Below, piece after piece: positions 1 to 12,080 of a stretch of 64,000 bases of DNA (the stretch's first letter is position 1; every line of letters begins with the position of its first letter). The translations under genes were made by a program, and so were the position numbers. The notes below the pieces were generated by a model. The model worked only from the letters and a program-made list of their open reading frames with translations. It did not search any database and was not told the DNA's origin. Source of the stretch: Parus major (Eukaryota > Chordata > Aves > Passeriformes > Paridae); assembly GCF_001522545.3 (NCBI RefSeq), contig NC_031774.1, positions 47,113,507-47,177,506 of the forward strand, given 5' to 3'.

Positions 1-1792
1 ATCTGGGAAAGTAGAGGTTCATAAACCTGTTAGGGAGAAGAGAAACACAGGGAATGGTGTGAAGGATTTTTTCACCAATAGAAATGATGGTGAGAAGTTT
101 AATTCTCATGAGTGTCAAATCCCAGAGGTTTGGATCCTGAATGTACAATGAGCACTAATTTGATTGCTGATGCTTCTCATGGTGATACAAGAACTATCAT
201 TCTTAATCATAATAATAGCAGTCATAATGGTATTTATCTGGTGTTTTGTTTCAGGAAATCTGAGAGCACTCTGCTAAGTAGAACAGTAACAAGACCCCCT
301 ATTTACAGGCAGAGATGAGGGATAACCCATGTTGCTCAGGAAAGTGGAGAGCTGAAGAGAAGTCCTGACAAAGTCTGCTTGGGGAGAATTGTGGTAAATC
401 CCATCATTTCAAATCAAATAAGTATCTTTGGCATAACTGGGGCATTTGATATGGCCCCGGGAGAGGTCTGTTCCCTGCTGCCTGCACATTTGGATTCCAT
501 GTCTTCTAATTATCTTCCTCCTGTGGGCTGGCCATGACTTTGACTGTGAGCAGTCTGTAGGCAGCTCCTGCTTGGTGTGCTTTCTGTTGGATTTCTTTTC
601 CTGCCCCATCCAGGGATCCTCAGGGAGTCCAAGTCACCCACAGCAGTGATAACCCTTCAGGTAGCTCAGGTCTTTTGCTGCCTGCCCAGAGACAGCTTGG
701 GTTGAATATTGAATAGCAAAACAGATGGGACCCAAACTGTGGTGCTGTAGCCCTCATGTGATACTGCCCAGTCACTAGAAGAGGATGGGACCAAGTGTAT
801 CAGCACTGGCAACAGCAAAGCAGTAGAACAGAAATTGCCATTTGGTTCTCACAGTTTCTTCCATGAAGAACTTATTTCTATATTGATCCTCAGTGACTTT
901 GCACCACAAATTCATTTAGATAATGGTTTTCCTGATATTGCAGCTGAGAATGATACATTTTTATTTTGGTATTTGAGGTATCACATTATTAGCTCATATT
1001 CAGTTTGCTACCCATTATGTTTTTACTAACCGTTCTGGTATTTCTGTGATGATGCACTGAGATATATGGGTGTGAACTGCACAGCCTTATTAGTTGTGAA
1101 TTAGGGCAGAGCTTGGTAAATTAAGCATGTATTAACTTGATATTACTCATCTACTGTTGCTAAGATCTCTTCTCTCCCAGACAAACAAGGTTGTAAAATG
1201 CATTAGCTGATGTTGGTGTCAATGGTTGAAGCTAACAGAAACTCATTAGATATTTATAGTTTCAAAACAAAATGCCAGAAAATCAGGACATCCACAATTA
1301 ATCACTTGCCTGTTCTAACAACAACCGAATGCTGCAAGAAAATTGTGTAGGACATACCATGTCTGTAAGCACCACTACAAACTGTGTAAGTTATGCTTTA
1401 TTTAAGATTCCAACTTATGCCTGAGTCACAGTGCATCACTGACTTAAAAGGAAAAACACACTAGCTGAAATCTCAGTATAGAAGATTTGGCTTAAAATTG
1501 AAACCATTCCTCTCAGTCCATGGAGTATTTTAGAAACAGCAGTCTAGGCTTGCTGTTCCTCAGAGAGGAGTAGGAATGTCTCTGCTCTGGTCGGGAGAGC
1601 ACCAAGTCACTCAGCCATCAACAAAAGAATAGTTAAATACCAACCAGCTGCATGATTTTTACAACTAGGGCACACAAGCCAAAAATAACCCACTCAGTTC
1701 CCAGAATCACCATGTTCATAGTGTATGCATTCTCTGAAATGAAAAAAATACTATAAATGATGTGCTGTTGCAGCTGACTGACACAAGATTAC
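1..1792. other. No recognisable gene; expected location of gene A exons 3-4
   Basis: I read this stretch on both strands for the conserved serpin exon 3 (the SGTYD...ADLSG motifs) and exon 4 (hinge GTEAA, FNxPF, GKIVNP) and found neither. In the other copies of this cluster the intron between exons 2 and 3 is only 0.5-0.8 kb, so exon 3 would be expected here. No repeat family was recognised. The open frames present are short and carry no known motif. Confidence 0.5.
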
Positions 1793-3667
1793 CTCTGGAA
1801 GAGATGGTCTGACCATTTCTGGATGGTTTCCTTGTCCAGAGTTTGCTCTAACTGCTTCATTTTCCCTTTTGCTGGCAGAACCAGAAATGCAGTAGCACTC
1901 CCATTATAGTGCAGCCGTACCACAGTGCATGACAGCTCCTCATCAAAATAGAAGTCAAAGCTGCCCATCTGGTGCATCATAGGGACTTTCACAGTCGTTT
2001 CAGCATCCACAAAGAACTCCCTTTCTTCAGTATGCTCTGGTTTAAAAGGCTTTTCCCAGCTGCCTGATACAGAGAAGGAGAATTTAACTGAATATCCCAT
2101 GTTCTATCCCATCATAGACTAAATTTTTTATAGCGAGTAACAATATTCACCTATTTTTCCATGTGTTAAATACAGAATTTTCAAACATAACACTTTAGAA
2201 TGTGTATCACAGTAATGTAAGGATCTTTTACCTGTTCAAAAGAGTGCATTGTATTCCACTTTCAATTTATGTTTCAGATGCCAGTAATGAAATAATTAGG
2301 TGTTTTTTTTGTACCTACTACTGCTTTTCTGTTCAGGAGAACTAAGTGGCCTTTCTGTAAACATCATCTGTGTACTTATATTCTGCATGCAATTTATTTA
2401 TATTGACTTTAATCATGAAGCCTCAATTTGTAGACAAAATAATGTAGGAACTCATATCTGAGTAGTGTTATGTCAGGCTTAAAGGCACATCTAACCCACA
2501 TCAGAAATGCAGTGTTTCTGTTCTGTTCCTTAAAACGTTATCCCCAGTTTGTCACTCTCCCATATATAAATGTTAGTGTGCATGTATAAAGGACTGATAA
2601 GGGAAAAAAAAGATGTAGTAAATTAGGCTATTGAATCATGCATAATTTAAAAGGAGGTATTAGGTCATATATAAGTCTCAGTGCTTTCACTGAAAGTTAG
2701 AAGCATATGGGACAATCGTAGTTATGGTTAAACCCAGGAACCCAGCTCAGGCTGCATGGAAGGCTGTGGCTTGGAACAGAGCTCCTGGAGCTGTCACAAA
2801 ATGAAACAAGGCTGTGTGGCCTCCAGCTGCCTCTCTGTGCTGAGAGAGGTCCTGTTACCTCGCCACCACCTCCACTATGTCATTAGGAGACCTTCTGGCC
2901 CAGCAAAGAGCATTTGAATTTTTCCCCAGACCAGTTTTCAGTTGAGGTGGGCAACATTAGATTTGTTGATAAGAATGGTGAGAATGTGAACCCTAGAGGA
3001 GACTTACCTTTAAAGAAAACAAAGCTAGCCAGAAGCATTACAGTTTCTGGGTCCATGTCCTTGACTAAATTAGTAATTTTTCCCTGTGTTTTCCTTTCTA
3101 TATAATCATTGATCTGCTTTTCAGCTTCTGTGGGTTTGTTAAAGTCAGTTGTAAAAGCCTCCAGCTGATACAGAGCTTTGGCATCATCTAAGAACTTTTT
3201 TAGGAGTTTCAGCTTCTCTGTTATAAAGATGGCATTCCCCATGCTAAGCTGGACTCCACCCTCAGGATGGTTCAGCATGTGGATTAGGTTGTGGAAGCCG
3301 TCATGTATCTCTTTCTCCTGAATCTCTGTGAGGTTGAAGGCGAGTCCTTCCAGGATCTGAGACCGTGTGGATGATCTAGCCCCAAGGGCCAGCATTGCAA
3401 AGGCAGCAGAGATGCTCACAGGAGAGAAGAAAATGTTCTTATTAGGTGCCTCCTGTGTAACCTCCCTAAAAAACTGGAATGCAAAGTCAGCATTGTTTGG
3501 CACAAGTTTGAGGCAAGCAATCGCTTCACCTCCGTGATGTATGTGGTGTTTAGGGTCATCTGGATCGTTGTGGTCGCTGGGTGGGAGCTGACTGTGGGCA
3601 GCAGTGTGAAACCCAGCCAGTAGCAAACTTAGGTAGAACGTGGCCTTCATGTTCTCGTATTAAAATC
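1793..3667 (-). CDS. Gene A: alpha-1-antitrypsin/antichymotrypsin-like serpin, first two coding exons only (partial)
   Basis: This encodes the N-terminal two thirds of a secreted clade A serpin. Coding exon 1 spans 3008-3667: acceptor TTTTTTTTAATAG, 17 nt of leader, ATG at 3650, donor AAAG|GTAAGT. Exon 2 spans 1793-2063 (271 nt) with acceptor TATCAG and donor CAGAG|GTAATC. The phases join cleanly, giving 304 complete codons. A signal peptide (MKATFYLSLLLAGFHTAAHS) precedes the helix A region NADFAFQFF, the breach/shutter motif [19 protein letters not shown] (a sequon), GNAIFI, and in exon 2 SWEKPF and EELSCTVV. That last motif looks more like antichymotrypsin (SERPINA3) than SERPINA1. There are no stops or frameshifts. 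Exon 3 and the reactive-loop exon are not in the window, so this is either a gene with an unusually long intron 2 running off the edge or a 3'-truncated copy. Without the loop its inhibitory status and target cannot be judged. Confidence 0.85.
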
Positions 3668-6600
3668 CTATTAAAAAAAAAAAAAAGAGATTATATTTCT
3701 GAGGTAAGTAAATTAATGAAGTAGAAAGAGTTATTCTGTCATTACCACTGAATTAAAAAGTCTTATCTTTCTTTTGTCCTCAGTTTCCATGCTCTCCAAT
3801 TCTTGCCAGAATTTTATTTTTTTTTTTCCCAGGCCTCCTGGCAAGTCTCCGCCAACTCTTTCTGCCACCCCCACCCTAAATACCTGCAAAGACAAAATTT
3901 AGCATGGATTAGTTGAATACATAGCACCCTCAGCAGGCTGCAGAATGGAGCATATCTCATCAGAAAACACTGCTTGGCTGATAGCTGAAAGGCTGCCATA
4001 CCTCTGCTTTTGACACTAATGGTCTGAATAATTCCTTAAAAGTTCATCATAGAAGTCTGGGTGTTTTGTTGAGTGCGGGGAGAAAGAGGAAATTCATGCA
4101 AGTGAGCAGAAATCAGTATCTACATAGAAACAGAATTTGAGCAAACAGGCAGGCAGGAGATCTTTAAATGAACTTTTGGTCCGATTGATAAGGAGTCCTG
4201 TTTAAAGAAAGGACAAATAATGGGGGCTGTTCTTCAGCAGCAAACCAGATATAAACACCTACCTCTCTAAGGAATAGGTGGGTTTTTTTCTGAATAGAAA
4301 GAATGTAATGTTTTAAATAAGACCCTGAAAAAAGGCCTTGTCTCTTCAACAAAACCATTGGAGTGGGTTCATTTTCAGCACAGCAGAAGCAGTCAAAGCC
4401 ATTAACAAAGAACAAGGCTTTATTTTTATCAGCTGCTCCACTGGTCAAAGGGCAAAGTGTTTATCAATGTGTTACACTTGGCTGTGGTAGCCACATTTCA
4501 TTGCAGAGCTGACACTCTGCACTGTATAAGCTCTTGAAAAGAGACCTTGGAAATGGGGATATCAATGTCCCAAGAGGCCTCATTTCTGAGGAGGAATCTA
4601 GGGCAAAGAAATGGTGCAAGAGTTGAACAGGGGTTGAGGAGATAATGAGCCAGATTTGCTAAAATTGTGCACAGTGAGACATATTACATCAATTGCACCT
4701 TTTATCCCTGGCTTGACTCAACTTGAGACTCGTCAGAAAGTGCTGTGCTTATGGTCCTGCTTGCTCTATAGCATCAGAGGGAGCAATTTGTATTAGTATA
4801 TCCACTTACAGATAGACTCTTGAAAACAACAAAACATCTTCAAGCTATAATCAAACATTCAAACATTTACATGTTTATTATAAGTAATTTTAGAAAGCAG
4901 GCCTATTTGCAATAACAGCATTACTGACAAATGTAAGAACTATAAGGGTTGGGTTCTTGGTAGCTGCACTTTTAATTACTGTACACAGTAGTTCTAAATT
5001 ATAGTTTGGTCTCTTCTGATTTTGACATTGAAATAATTCTCGATGTATCTAGATACTTGTAACTCAATACAACAACTCCAGTTCTGAGTTTTTAGAACTG
5101 CTATCAGTGAGCCAATGTATTAGTCAGACTTTGAAAAGAAATCAACTCCCAAACAAAAGCATCAGAGCTAAGCCTAATCTATTTCCACATATCCAGCAGG
5201 CTGATTCAGAAGCTGCCTGTGGATAAATTATTTACTATGAACTATTTACTCAGCTGCAGTCATAATTTATTAAGAATAACATGAATTCCAAAAAAGAGAA
5301 ACATTTAATTTTAAACCTAAGTTGCCACCTGTTCTCTATCTCATCGCATTTAATATTTATTACAAAATATAGCACCTGATAGATAGGCTTTTCTTTGTAC
5401 TCCTCAAACTGTAAATTCTATTTATTTGGAATGCAAAGCAGAAAGGGATTTTAACTAAATTGACCTCAAAATTATGGTGAAAGGATATGGAATGGTTTTG
5501 CTGTAAGGGTTTTGTAAAATACTAGTTATAGTTTTCTGAAGGCAATTTTCTCTATCCTGATATTTTTTTCTCTATGTAGTTACAACATGTTCACATTTTG
5601 TGGTTAATTTATGTACTTTCATGGAATTAATTTCATTTTATTACAGCACTGAATTCACAGATAATTAAATACAATCTGAATCTGAATCATCCATCTGTTA
5701 CTTAGTACAGGCCAATCACAAACAGTCAAGAGTCATGACTCAGACCTCACAAAAATCTTGGTAATGGTTAGTTTTAAAGGCTTAAGATTATAAAAGACTT
5801 AGCATCTGTGATTTTTAGAGGTCTTTTTTTGTTGTTTAACCCTTCAAGATACAAGTGGCCCTGTTTATTAGTCCTGGTTTTGAAACCTAAAGGTACTTTT
5901 ATAATAAGGTTTGCACCCTCCAACCTTCAGAATGTGATTGGGGATTGTTATTTCATATTTGATACTTATTTTTTCATTTTATGTTACTGTGCCTTCTGGG
6001 TTAGCAAGTGTTCAACCATTGACAAATTGACAACAGACACTCAGCAGGAAACAGAAGATGCAAATTCTCATAGGGTCTTAAAGACTGACGGATTTTCCTA
6101 TGGAGCATTGTTGCTAATGAGCTATTAAAAAGCACAGGGCTGAGAATCTGTGCTCTAAAGCCTTTAGGAAATTCCCAGACTGAAGAAGTTAAGTTTGCAG
6201 AAATTTCTTTAAGACCTTGACTTCTATAATTTCCAGAAAAAATAGTTTATCAATCAACATGGCAGTAGAAGTGAAAAGCACTTCAATTCAGTTCCAAATC
6301 TAGTCTGACTTGTTGAGTAGCCTGGAAGGAAACACGTTAACCTCTGCCTCTTATTCTTTGTGTGTGTTACACAATGCAGTTTATATGTAGTCTTCAAGAA
6401 TAGTTTGCTTTAAAGAAGAGCTTTCAGTCAAACCAGACAATGATACAAGAGCATGCCAGCACTTGGAAGACAGTGTTTCCAGCAATTTATCTGTAATAGA
6501 CTTGGTGATAACATTTGCTGAATATATTTCCTCTTCCCTGGCACACAGTATTCCCTACCATGCAACTCAGAAAGAAAATGGAGAGCACTGGGATCAGCTG

Positions 6601-8327
6601 TAGTTACCTTAGATAATTCCACCAGAAAACCTGGGAGTGGGCTGGACTGAGTTTTCTGACTGACAGACCTTGCTTCTTTGTGGATATAGCTATTTTGTCC
6701 ATTTTAGGGCTGATTTCTGTCTCTATGATTTGAAGAGATTCTGGAGACAACTTTCTGCCTCTAGAGTCCCATGTAATATTCCAGGAGATGAAAATTCATC
6801 CCGTACTACTCCCTTATATAAGGGGTCCTCACTGATAATCTCATTCAGGCAACATGAAAGTTTGCACTACTCAAAAACATATGAAGGCATAAATAGAAAA
6901 GCTGTTTGCTCACCAGATGGTGCTGCTTCCCTCCTGATTGTTTCTGAAGAAGGAAATCTGAGAAATTTGTTTCCTGGAAGCAGCACTGTGAGGGCACGGG
7001 GCACATGAAGTTACAGCACCACAACCACCAGTGGTGTCTGCTGAATTAAATATCAGCTACTCAGAGTCTTGTAAAGAGAATCACCCAAGCACACAAAAAA
7101 TCACATAAGAAAGACTTGACTAGCCATATCTGTGTGTGAGGACACGATCTCAGAAGCCCTGTTTAGGACCACCTATCCAAAGGAGCACCACAGACTCATG
7201 TGTGCTTTCCTGGCTGCCCAGAAAGCTCTGCACATTTAATCATATGCACCTGAACAGGTCCAGAGCCTATTCCAGGCTGATGATTTAGACATTCACTTCT
7301 CTTGTCATTCAGAGTTTTGATACCTCTATGCCTGAGCCCCCGAGGAGATTGCAAACCAAGGGCATTGGACTGTTCAGAGAATCCAACCACTGTGAATATT
7401 TCATTGAAAGTAATCCCTTTTGCAGCAGAAATGTGGAAGCCCAGTTCACATTATCCTTTAGCATCACCCACCTCAAAGCCTCCTTTTACCTGGAAATAGG
7501 TGAACATGAGCTCTCACTCTTCTACCAGGCCACCATGAGTATTTGCTGTTGAACTTGAGTTATTGCACACACTCAGGGATGAAGCATCACTGAGGCCAAG
7601 AGAGTAAAAAGTAGACAAAAAAGAGTCAGTACAGTGGTTAGGATAGAGGGGATTTTCTTCTCTCTGCAAGAACAGACCTGATCAGGTTCTCAGTTTCTGC
7701 ATTCCATTGTACACCTGACCACAGCCTGGTTTCTGACTCATTAAAAATTTTGACCTCACTGTGATCTTCTGAACATGTGAAAATCACCAATTTCTCCACT
7801 TCCCTCTCAATGGGCCTGTCATCTGATGATTACCTCAATAATGTCTCATCTCAAATGGAAGTAGACATTAGATACACCATTTCTTAAGCAACAGTATTTC
7901 TTGTAGATCTTCAGTTAAAAAATCACCAAAATTACTTAAAAGGAAGCACGAATACATTAAAAAAATGTTCTAAGCATCCATCCTTAGGCTTTTAATGAAT
8001 CAGGGCCTGTTTCTTGCAGGAGGTATATCAGGGAAAGTCCCTCTTTTAGGATTTCTTGACTCCAGAGACCACCTTGCTTTCTGGCACGACACCTTGCTCT
8101 GCTTTTAGATTCTTTCTACCTCTTCCAGTGACCTGACAATGTGTAGGCAGCTCATTGCCTCAATTGTGATGCCTATGTCCTTTATATCCAGTTGACAAAA
8201 TAAAACCCTCATTATATGCACAGATTTCAGTATAAGATACAACCCTAGAACAGATTTAAAACTGATTGCTTTCAACAAGAGGAGACACTTTTAAAGTCTC
8301 TATAGGAAGCAAAAAATCAATACTTAC
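3668..8327 (-). other. Presumed leader intron of gene A; otherwise empty
   Basis: This lies between the probable gene A leader exon (donor at 8328) and its first coding exon (acceptor at 3668). I see no serpin exons, RNA genes or clear mobile elements. The short open frames on both strands have no recognisable domain. That it is a single intron is inferred from comparison with genes B and D. Confidence 0.4.
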
Positions 8328-8360
8328 AGCAGCTTCCAAGGATCCTGCTGTCTTCACCAG
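8328..8360 (-). other. Probable non-coding leader exon of gene A
   Basis: On the minus strand the sequence AGCTGCT|GTAAGTATTG is a strong splice donor with the exon ending at 8328. A TATA box lies about 25-30 nt upstream of the assumed start site (near 8360). Genes B and D have a comparable short exon ending in GTAAGTACC upstream of their first coding exon, as expected for clade A serpins, which carry an untranslated first exon. The 5' end is approximate. Confidence 0.5.
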
Positions 8361-8383
8361 GACTGCCCTGCAGCTCCCTCTCT

Positions 8384-8450
8384 TATTTATACAGTTGAAC
8401 AGCATTATGAAAGCAAAACGTCCTCTAGAAAACATTAACCAGGGCAGACA
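8384..8450 (-). promoter_or_regulatory. Probable gene A promoter: TATA box plus HNF1-like element
   Basis: Read on the minus strand there is TATAAATAAGAGAGGGAG, with the TATA box at 8384-8391. About 40 nt further upstream is CTGGTTAATGTTTTCTAGA (complement of 8424-8442), which contains the half site GTTAAT of the liver factor HNF1. The block GCCCTGGTTAAT...GAGGACG and AATAAGAGAGGGAG reappears upstream of gene B as GCCCTGTTTAAT...GTGGACG and AATAAGAGGGGAG, so the element is conserved between copies. HNF1 control of SERPINA1 in liver is established in mammals; its use here is inferred. Confidence 0.55.
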
Positions 8451-9345
8451 AGCATTATTACTTTAGAAACAGTGCAGAGTAAACAGTGAAGACAATTTTT
8501 CTGGGCAGGCACCTGATTTTTGCTGTATACGCATGGCCAGACCTGGCCTTTTCTTAGAACAGTCCCGAGTCCCCTGCATTTCTTCACATCCTCCTGATGG
8601 GAATCTAGCTACTCACTCTGGGAAATACCTCACGTGCATCATTAACTTCTGTAAACTGCATCAGTTCGTACAGTAGCATTAACTGAAGTGAATAAAATGA
8701 AACATATACATAATACTAGACAGGAGCCTAAGGAAAAGACAGCTGTGGATGCATTCTGCAGCCAGATCTTAATCAAGTATTTTTCAATGAGGTATTTTGC
8801 TTCCTCTATGCCAGACTTTTAATAGTTTTTATTTGGCATATTTGTTTTAAATGATACACTATTTCTTAATTGCCTGCATTGCCATTAATAACGGCCAATT
8901 TCTGGGGACATCCCCTTTAAAATTAAAGCTGCAGTACTGATGTTTGTAGTGGCTGGGGGCTGCTATAAGGATGATGGCAGAGTTGTGCATCCAGGACCCC
9001 ATGGGATCAGCACACCTCAGCCAGAGTGCTGTTAGCACACAGCAATGGACCGAAGGACAAACCCTTGCTTTGCACTCCCAGTGTGGGCTGGCACAAAAAG
9101 GCAGACAGGGAAGGGCAGGCCAGGACACCAGAGCCTGCTTTCACACAGACCTGGAGCCACCTGTTTGTCACATGTGAGGGTGTGCTCCTGCAGCACCCAG
9201 GGAGGGACAGCCACAGGGACTGTGCTCATGTGGGTATGACTGAGGGATTGGAAAAGCTGCAGGGCAGTGCCCCAGTGAACACCTTCCATCCAGGAGGAAC
9301 ATCCCCTTGGGAGGTAGGGGATTCAAGGAGAAAAGGTGCTATATG
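8451..9345. other. Intergenic, no gene recognised
   Basis: I see nothing assignable. Overlapping short open frames around 8.9-9.3 kb coincide with a locally GC-richer stretch bordering the CR1 fragment and lack any domain I know. Confidence 0.4.
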
Positions 9346-9830
9346 TCATAGAATCATTTAGGCTGGTAAATACATCCAAGATCATCAAGTCCAAACATTG
9401 AACAGCACTGAGAACTCCATCACTAAACCTTGATGATAAGGGCCAGATCTACACGTCTGTTAAATACCTCCAATGATGGTAATGCCACCACTTCCCTGGG
9501 CAGCCTGTTCCACTGTTCATAATCCTTTTGGTGAAGAAATTTTTCCTAATACCCAACCTGAACATCTCCTGGCCCAGCTTGAGGCCATTGCCTGTTTTTA
9601 TCTCACTTGTTACTCGGGAGGAGAGACCAACTCCACCTTGATGCAACTTCCTTTCAGGTAGTTGGGGAGAGTGATCAGGTCTTCCCTGAGCCTCCTTTTC
9701 CCAGCATAAACAACCCCCGCTTCTCCAGCTGCTCCTCATAAAACTCATGCTCCAGACCCTTCAACATCTTCATTGCCTTTCTCTGGACACACTGAAGCAC
9801 CTCAATGTTCTTCTTGTAAAGAAAATGCCT
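9346..9830 (-). mobile_element. CR1-type LINE fragment, minus orientation
   Basis: The fragment begins with TCATAGAATCAT, the reverse complement of the CR1 3' terminal octamer (ATTCTATGA). Antisense CR1 3' sequence follows: GGCAGCCTGTTCCACTGTTC, then TTTTTCCTAATACCCAACCT, then GCTTCTCCAGCTGCTCCTCA and CTTTCTCTGGACACACTGAA. It is a typical 5'-truncated avian CR1 of roughly 0.5 kb. Small indels show that it is old and inactive. The 5' limit near 9830 is approximate. Confidence 0.9.
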
Positions 9831-11574
9831 TTTCTTGTAATACATGTTAAAGAAGGGATCTTTCAGAAGGAAAAGCTTCACAATAATAGGATAAATGTTT
9901 TGGAAGGATTTTCCTCTGGGCCATTCCTCAGGGGTTAGCAATGAATGGAAGCATTTCTTCTCTCTTTTCCACCCTGTATGCCTGCCCGTGTGTACAACAT
10001 GGAGGGTTCTATGCATTTAGAGCTGTTGGAGCTTCTGCAAATCCTTTCCCTCCTGGCTTCTACCTCTTTCTCTTCTGTGGTTTCCTTTTACCTGGGCAAA
10101 GGTATTTCAGTAGAAATTTTGATCCAGACTGCTAGCAAATGTGTTTGAATTGTTTACAGACTGAAAAAAAAAAGCTGGGCACATGCAGCCTGTTTTCCTG
10201 TAAACCAAAAAATGAAAATCGCCTTTGAGGTTACAGAAGTTAACTAAAACATATTCAGACTGAAGATGAATAACACATGCACTGAGAGCAAAATGAGAGT
10301 ACAGAAACTCAGGCATGAGTAAAGCTACCGAAAAAGGTGAAGGAAAAACCAATCAGCTTAATATGATTTTATTTAAGAGCAATTTATTCTTGCAATTGGA
10401 AATGCCATTCACCTGCTGACATTTGTATGGGACTGCAAGAAGGAAAATGAAGTAAATAAAACTAATCTATATCAATCTCCAATGTTATACCCACTGTGAT
10501 ACCTATTTCTTTTTCCTCATCTATATAACAGTTTCATCCAACCATGTAAGCCACCCTGAAATTTGCTGAGACTGTTTCAATATTCAATGTCAGAATATGT
10601 TGCATAGGAACTTGTAGCTCTCTTTTTATGCAGGCAGTAAGCTTATATAGGTACTGCTCTGGTATTCTGATAGACAGCAGTCCTTCCATTTGTTCCTCTT
10701 GGTCTGCAATATTAGTCCTCTTTACTTTGAAACCAAGTTACTCTGGAATTTTAAAAGTATTATTATTATTATAATATTTTAATAATACTGCTTAATTTTT
10801 TAGTATATTGACAACATTAGCAAGAGTTATCCAGCATGAATTCCCTTGAAATCAGGCTGGTTGTGGTCCAAAAATAATTAATTATTTAAATTAGAAGAAC
10901 TGTATGCTTGCATCTCTAGTAGAGAAACACTTTGATCTTTTAAAATATGTAACTAATTTCCGTAAAAGCCATTTTAAAACACAATGGGTTGTTGCTGTTC
11001 TGATGATGCCCTCTGGAGTACAGAGAGCACAGAGTCCCTCCTATGACAGTTCTGAGAGTAAATGTCAGCATGGAGCTGGTGAAAGCTGCATCCCTCTCTG
11101 CCCTGCCAGGCTATCTTTAATTTGTGGAGCTCTGTGTTTCAAGAGGAAAGGCACTCCTGTTTACATGGAACAGTTCAGTAGTGACCTGCTGGAACAAGTG
11201 CCAGTACAGATCAAGTACAGTTGTGTCAAGTGCCTTCTCTACTGCTTCCAAGTGAGAATACAGCAGACCTTCAGCTTCAAGTTCCTTTGTTTTCATGCTG
11301 TGCATTGGTCTTGCCCCCTGCCAGCCCCACACATTAGCTCTGGGCTCATCCCAAGGGGGAATGTCTTGCTCAGACACGAATTCCAGCTCCAGTGAGGGAA
11401 TGCACACTCAGTATTGTCCCCTGAGCCCCTGCAGTGAGTCCCTGCCCTTACTGCCAGTCTAGCATCAGTTTCTTTCTGTAATGCAGTCAAGAACTTCTTG
11501 GTCCTGAGGAGAATTATGTTCCATCACTTCCAAAATCTGCCTTGAACTCTGCTTCCTTCTCTTAGACTGTGGTT
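9831..11574. other. Intergenic, no gene recognised
   Basis: This contains AT-rich sequence, including a short ATT-rich run near 10760-10800. A 163-codon plus-strand open frame (10904-11395) overlaps an open minus frame, but neither shows known motifs. I do not call a gene. Confidence 0.4.
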
Positions 11575-12080
11575 GTATGGTTGCTTTGACCTGACCAAAG
11601 GTCAGGATGCTGCTGTCAGAGATGTCTCATCTCCCTGCATCCATGCCATCTCTGCAGGATGGCTGGTGGCCTCTGGGCTCTGGAGCCCAGGACAAGTGTG
11701 GAGAAACTGGGGGAACAGGTCTTTTTCAGCCTGGAGAAGAGAAGGCCAAGGGAGAGACTGCACATGCTGTCCTGTCCCACATAATGGGCTATGTTAGAGA
11801 GCAGATGGAGCCGGAGGAGCTCAGGGGTAGTGAGCAAAGCATGGGATGCAAGCTGCAGCAAGGGAAATGCCAATGAGATCTATGGAAAGGAGTGTTCACA
11901 GGGAGGCGAAATACAAGGGCACATCTCTGTGTGAGGCTGTGAAACTACTGTCCTTGAAGACATCCAAAACCTGGCTGGACATGGCCCTGAGCAAACTGAG
12001 CTAGATTCCAGGCAGGTGCTGCTGTGAGCAGGTGGTGGGATTGGATGACCTTCCGACATAAACTATTCCATTTTTCTAAC
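11575..12080 (+). mobile_element. CR1-type LINE fragment, plus orientation
   Basis: Sense CR1 sequence is visible: CAGCCTGGAGAAGAGAAGGC at about 11727, then CTTGAAGACATCCAAAACCT and TGGCTGGACATGGCCCTGAG at about 11950-11990, then GGATTGGATGACCTTC near 12045. The 3' terminus is diverged. This is a truncated, decayed copy, and the left limit is uncertain. Confidence 0.85.

Noticed and set aside
835..1029. Plus-strand text near 855 faintly resembling antisense serpin exon 4 (TTCCATGAAGAAC)
   Set aside because: Similarity covers only about 20 bases, and the hinge and FNxPF codons are absent, so I do not call it gene A's last exon.
10904..11395. 163-codon plus-strand open frame overlapped by a 96-codon minus frame
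   Set aside because: No recognisable motif, splice context or neighbouring exons. Composition fits a chance open frame in a locally GC-richer patch.
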